Shown piece by piece: positions 59,713-64,000 of a stretch of 64,000 bases of DNA. Under the pieces are notes generated by a model. The model saw only the letters and a program-made list of their open reading frames with translations. It made no database searches and was not told where the DNA came from. A program made the position numbers and the translations under genes. The stretch's first letter is position 1, and every line of letters begins with the position of its first letter. The stretch is from Dimorphilus gyrociliatus (Eukaryota; Annelida; Polychaeta; Dinophilidae). Where the stretch lies: NCBI GenBank assembly GCA_904063045.1, contig CAJFCJ010000005.1, forward strand, positions 561,685 through 625,684, read 5' to 3'.

Positions 59713-61033
59713 TACATTTTTTTTTCTTTTTTTTTCTTTTTTAACGCTTTTTTTTAATGTCAGGGCGTTTCCTGATTTGCTTTTGTAGGCGTCTAAAAAC
59801 GGAATTATAAAGAAATAGACATCGCAATTTTCCAAATTAATATTTGAGATACCCAAATAATTTTTTGACGTTATTGTTCATGAAAAGTTATCTTCGAATG
59901 ATAACTTCCGTTTTCTTCTCTATTAAAAAAAAATAGGTTTTCTGATTAAACTAAGTGGAGAATTTTATTGAAATCTCCTGGCTTAACACAAAAATTTTTT
60001 GCAGAATATTTTACGGTACGGCATAAGAAAATACGAATTCAATACCGTCTTTGAAAGAACTATATGAAAATCAGTCATAAAATATCGTAATTTTATGAAC
60101 TGTATTGTCGAATGTGTTAGAAAAGTACTTTATCGATTATGTTCGATTTACAGGTTAGCAACCAGATGGCGTTGCACACTAAATACAAATAGTTCAGATT
60201 GAATAATACAAACTTGACAAGTTAATTACGCTAATTGATTGTTTTGACGAGATTAGAGGCCAAAATGAGTAGTAGTAAATTTTAATAGGCTTACTTTGAA
60301 GGGATTCAAAGGATAAAAAGGAAGGGAAAAATATGAGTTTAGGATTATAATTAGAAGATAAAAGAGACGGAAGTAAGTACCTAGGAGATTCTTGTTTGAA
60401 AAAGAAGCAATAAATAGGCTGATATATTATTTCAAAGTTTCTTAGAAAGAGCAAATATATCCTATTAAATGCTGCCAGACAATGTATGAGCCATTTTAAT
60501 ACTGTCGTACAACATCTTCAATCTACTCTATTTTTCATTCCTTAGAATATGTCCGTGTGGTAGTTGATTGAGTTCTCCATTCGCCAACAGAGTCATTACT
60601 TAAGCCTACATTTTTCTTCTGGTGAAATCAACCAAGAAGACACAATTCTTTTTTAGTTTGTTTATTAATTCATAATAACCTTTTGTATTATTGTACAATG
60701 TAAAGTTTACCATCACCGAAGATACTTTATTATCATATGGATTCTTTTCAATAGCCATGACAATATACGTTCACTTGACTTTTTCATAACTCGTTATATA
60801 ATTGTCTTAAACACCAGCAAAGAACATATCTTATATATTGACTTGCTAAAAATATCTAGACAAAAAACTGTACATTTCTGACAAAACCCCATTTTGGCTA
60901 AATCATTAAACAAACATACTATTAGTCTAAATAAATTAGGTAAAATTATCTATGAACAAAAACAAACTACTATAGAATCTTTATGTCACTTTCCTTCGCT
61001 CTTTTTCCTTTCCTCAATCTCCTGCTGTCTAAT
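59713..61033. other. Intergenic, no gene seen
   Basis: About 1.3 kb of AT-rich DNA starting with T tracts after the tRNA. Short open frames have no domain or exon signals I can support. Confidence 0.5.
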
Positions 61034-61505
61034 TCAGATGAAGATCTGCTTTATTTGTGCAAAGTGGTAAATGATCAATAAAATATTGAGAAATAATCCT
61101 GAAAGAACAGTGGAAATAACGAGCACAAGGGAACTCTTTGACTTCGCTTTGGCTTTATAATAATTTCCAGCCTTCTTCGCATTTCTACAAGATAAACTCG
61201 TAACGATTGCTGCAAAACCACAGCAAGATTGGCAAAACAACATAGACAAAATACTGAAAATCTGAAGAAGAAAGAAATTATGCCATCAAATAAAATCCTT
61301 TACTTATTTCTGATTTCAAAATTCTTACCAAGTAATCTTTTATTTCATTTATTGACTGTTCACATAGAATTTCATTACCTTCATCTCTGTCAGCATTATT
61401 TCGAATATCCGAATGATCCAACTCCTTAAAAGTAATTAAGCCTTCGCTATCAGAAGATTTCTCCTCTTCATGAACGCAATCTTTTCCGGATCCAGAAACC
61501 TCCAT
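61034..61505 (-). CDS. CD225/IFITM-like (dispanin) small membrane protein
   Basis: Two exons, 61505-61329 and 61261-61034, in phase, 134 aa. The N-terminal half is acidic and polar (cytosolic). The C-terminal half matches the CD225/dispanin plan: a first hydrophobic segment with a Cys cluster (FSILSMLFCQSCCGFAAIV), then S-x-x-C/K residues, a Gly-x-Tyr in place of the usual Gly-Asp, an Ala/Lys/Ser-rich loop (AKAKSKSS) and a second TM (LVISTVLSGLFLNILLIIY). The family includes IFITM proteins, synaptic DSP proteins and others acting at membranes. Antiviral activity should not be assumed from this. The start at 61505 is chosen because the upstream extension begins with TTG. Confidence 0.68.
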
Positions 61506-62268
61506 TCTCTTTTCCAAACGGTCTCTGTCAATATTATAGTGTGGCCTATTGAACTATTTCCTAAAGTTGGGAATCTCCTAGTTCACCTATTCCTTCTTGA
61601 TTTAAACTGCCTAGGTTAATAGCGATTTTCCATTAGGAGGCGACACTTGTTTGTCAGTTGACTTTTCTAATAAAATAGCAAGAAAAATAATATATTTTCT
61701 TCTCATCCTGAAACATAAATAACGATCAATGATAGAGCGTAATGTGCGATTTCATATTCAATTATAAACAGGCCACAAGACCATCACCGACAAAGTCTTG
61801 TTACGATTTAAAACTATAAAATACATATAGTACTGAGTGACCGCCTAGACATTGACTTTCCTTCTTATGACATATATCAAAGGCAACATTCCTATATATT
61901 TCTAAAATTAGTTTTTATTCCCTTTTAACTCTAATAGCTTTGTAATGGGATAACAGAAATTCGAAACGTTTTCTCTCTTTCGAAGAAAACATGCTTAATT
62001 ATAATATTTCACTAAAACCACTTACAAAAAAATACCTGTAACCTTTAAAGATCTATCAAAATTCTTAACTTCACTTTTCAATAAAATTTACCAATACACT
62101 CTACACCAAAATCGACTTTCCAATTTAGTGACGAACAATAAATTTTATACCTAATTAGAATAAACGTATAGAAAAACTCAATAGAAAAACTAATCTATTA
62201 CTCCAACGATATTACTATTTAAAAATTATCATGTAGAATACTAATAATCAGATTAAAACAAAAGAAGT
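61506..62268. other. Intergenic, no gene seen
   Basis: Upstream of the CD225-like gene; nothing else supported. Confidence 0.5.
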
Positions 62269-62396
62269 GTCAGGATGGCCGAGTGGTCTAAGGCGCCAGA
62301 CTCAAGTAACTAAATACTTACAACTCAAAATGTTCGAGTTGTTCTGGGCGTTCTGGTCCGCGAATGCGGGCGTGGGTTCAAATCCCACTTCTGACA
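62269..62396 (+). tRNA. tRNA-Leu (CAA) copy 2, long intron
   Basis: Same mature tRNA as at 46419-46547, anticodon CAA, with an intron of similar length but different sequence. 128 nt. A T6 run follows. Confidence 0.94.
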
Positions 62397-62811
62397 AATA
62401 TTCTTTTTTGGCAAGTACATCAGCAAAAATTATACATCTTTCTAAATATATATTAAGAAATTTTAAATTAAAAGAGATTATTTATCCATCCATCTTCAAG
62501 GCATGTATTAGCTCTAGAATTACCAGTACAATACTGGTTAATACTACTTATCTATTGTAGAAAATGGCTGACTAATGTATATGTGTACAGCTTACAATAT
62601 GTATAAAAATACATATTATATACAGTATATACTTGCGATGATAATGACAACACTTTTTTACAAAAAATCCATTATTGTCAAATCATTTTTTCCAATCAAC
62701 AACTATCATTTTAAACAATTCATTAATTTATTTATCAAAAATTTATATTTTTCCCTACAAATATATATTCAGAAATATTAAATTAAAAGAGTTAAAATAT
62801 TTACTATTATT

Positions 62812-62841
62812 GTTAGGGTTGGGGTTAGGGTTATGGTTAAC
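62812..62841 (+). repeat. Short TTAGGG-like tract
   Basis: A few copies of TTAGGG and variants (TTGGGG, TTATGG) in a row, resembling an interstitial telomeric repeat. Confidence 0.65.
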
Positions 62842-63167
62842 ATTAATAATAAAATGTATACATTTTACATTATGAAATGCCAGCTAAAATATTTTATAAC
62901 AGATATTAATTTTTAATTTAGTAATATTTTCATAAAATATTTCTAAAATATTTATTTACTTACTTGCTTACTTATTTTACTTATTATTAACTGACTAATT
63001 AATAAATTTGTGTTTTAAGTTTAAATTTTCAATATGTTAATTGATTTTATAATATGTCTATTAATTAGTATTAGTTTTTTCAAATTTTATAGTTACTGTT
63101 TTAATTGTTTACCTGACGTCCGTCTGTTCACATCGTATTAATATTGCTTTCTTCCTTGCTTATTTAT

Positions 63168-63199
63168 CCATCAATCCATCCGTCCATCCATCCATCCAA
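63168..63199. repeat. CATC microsatellite
   Basis: About seven units of CCAT/CCGT tetranucleotides. Confidence 0.75.
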
Positions 63200-63509
63200 T
63201 TTATAAGAAGTTAATGTAAAAGAAAAAACATTTACCATATATAATGTTTGTTTGTAATGAAAATATTTCAAATTTATTTTCGCAAATATTCCCTATTTTC
63301 AAATAACCTCCAATAAAAATTAATGGTAAAAGCATCCATTTCAAAAACATCCATTTCAAAGACTTTTGCAAAAAAACGCAACTTTTCAAAAACTCTTCAT
63401 AAAATGTAAATCATTTAAAAAAAAAAGTAATTGAAAAACAAAAATTCAGATAATACAAATTTTATATATTTTGTGAAAATTGTAATCGGTTAGTTAATAA
63501 GTCATTTTA

Positions 63510-63563
63510 ATTAATTTTAGAAACGAAACTATTGGATATAATAGTTTCGTTTCTAAAATTAAT
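63510..63563. repeat. Perfect 24-bp inverted repeat (hairpin)
   Basis: Arms 63510-63533 and 63540-63563 are exact reverse complements around a 6-nt loop; core arm AGAAACGAAACTATT. Confidence 0.9.
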
Positions 63564-63671
63564 ATATATATATATAGATAGAATAAGAAAAAAGATGAAA
63601 ATTATTTTTTTTATACTACACTATTGAGGAATGTGCTGTTGTTAAGAAAGGAAACAAAATAAAAATAATAC

Positions 63672-63910
63672 TTATACCTGTAATTAATTTGATGATTGAC
63701 GATGGATAGCAATACAAATAAAATTTTTATTTTAAATACTTAGAAAATTAATACCTATAACCGTAATAAATATAAAATAATTTTTATTTTTTTTCTTTGC
63801 CAAGAAAAATAATACCTATAGCAGTATTATATATATAAATTTGTTCATTTATTTTATTCGAAGGAAATTTATACCTTTAACCGTAATAAATAAATAACAA
63901 AAATTTTATA

Positions 63911-63947
<37 letters not shown>

Positions 63948-63990
63948 ATAAATGAATATTTTCTACCTTTAGTCGTAATAAATATAACTT
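63672..63990 (+). repeat. Degenerate tandem repeat, about 60-90-bp period
   Basis: Five copies of a motif like TACCTTTAACCGTAATAAAT near 63673, 63752, 63813, 63871 and 63961, separated by AT-rich filler of variable length. It may continue beyond the window. Confidence 0.65.
63909..63944. repeat. (AT)n microsatellite
   Basis: Uninterrupted AT dinucleotide run of about 35 bp. Confidence 0.9.
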
Positions 63991-64000
63991 GTTTTAAAAA

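Larger units (their letters stand above)
62397..64000. other. Repeat-rich, gene-free end of window
   Basis: Very AT-rich. Holds a telomere-like tract, a CATC microsatellite, a perfect hairpin, a long AT run and degenerate tandem repeats, listed separately. Open frames here are low-complexity. Confidence 0.65.

Noticed and set aside
59656-59856. 66-codon open frame on the minus strand
   Set aside because: It ends inside tRNA-Arg copy 6 on the opposite strand and is otherwise low complexity.
62267-62560. 97-codon open frame on the plus strand
   Set aside because: Its first third is the tRNA-Leu(CAA) gene and the rest is AT-rich noise.
1-64000. Bacterial operons, CRISPR arrays or prophage
   Set aside because: Introns, Pol III tRNAs with introns and animal domains show eukaryotic nuclear DNA; no direct-repeat/spacer array was seen.

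Overview
This is a nuclear genome window from an animal. It is AT-rich, with multi-exon GT-AG genes, short introns (mostly about 50-80 nt), intron-containing Pol III tRNA genes, animal-type extracellular modules (SRCR, C-type lectin, LDLa, LRR, LamG-like, Ly6/uPAR), a NACHT-LRR protein and an IFITM/CD225-like gene. The LDLa + LRR + 7TM receptors resemble the snail GRL101/relaxin-receptor-like class. Together with the tight gene packing, this suggests a compact-genome lophotrochozoan, possibly a miniaturised annelid. The species is inference.

Layout. 1.2-13.9 kb: two very large chimeric receptors head to head (A on minus, B on plus). 14.0-17.0 kb: an inter-alpha-trypsin-inhibitor (ITIH) C-domain-like secreted protein and the first of four secreted Cys-domain paralogues. 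17.8-21.9 kb: a two-exon NACHT-LRR gene. 22.6-23.9 kb: the second secreted paralogue. 24.5-25.8 kb: tRNA-iMet and three tRNA-Arg. 26.8-27.7 kb: LamG-like gene 1. 28.0-34.3 kb: the third chimeric receptor (C). 34.4-41.2 kb: tRNA-rich region with two tandem intronless class A GPCRs and a Tc1-type helix-turn-helix relic. 42.1-45.9 kb: two more secreted paralogues head to head plus a broken copy. 46.4-48.3 kb: three tRNAs and a retroelement Gag-like zinc-knuckle ORF. 48.8-51.4 kb: a second ITIH-like locus and LamG-like gene 2. 51.8-57.7 kb: a giant furin-like Cys-rich protein ending in a Ly6/uPAR domain. 58.3-59.3 kb: LamG-like gene 3. 61.0-61.5 kb: CD225-like gene. 62.4-64.0 kb: simple repeats, telomere-like repeats, a hairpin and degenerate tandem repeats.

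Twenty tRNA genes were found, many as recent copies: six Arg-TCT, four His-GTG in identical 105-bp units, and two each of Leu-CAA, Ile-TAT and Thr-AGT. The rest are Leu-TAG, Leu-AAG, Ile-GAT and iMet.

Most protein genes are small lineage-expanded families with signal peptides and recognition-type ectodomains. With the NACHT-LRR and CD225-like genes this looks like a surface-recognition/immune-like neighbourhood; function is inferred from domains only. Splice models whose reading phase I checked exon by exon: receptor B (21 exons, 1602 aa), the 3' halves of A and C, the four secreted paralogues, two LamG genes fully and the third except its last exon, the NACHT gene and the CD225-like gene.
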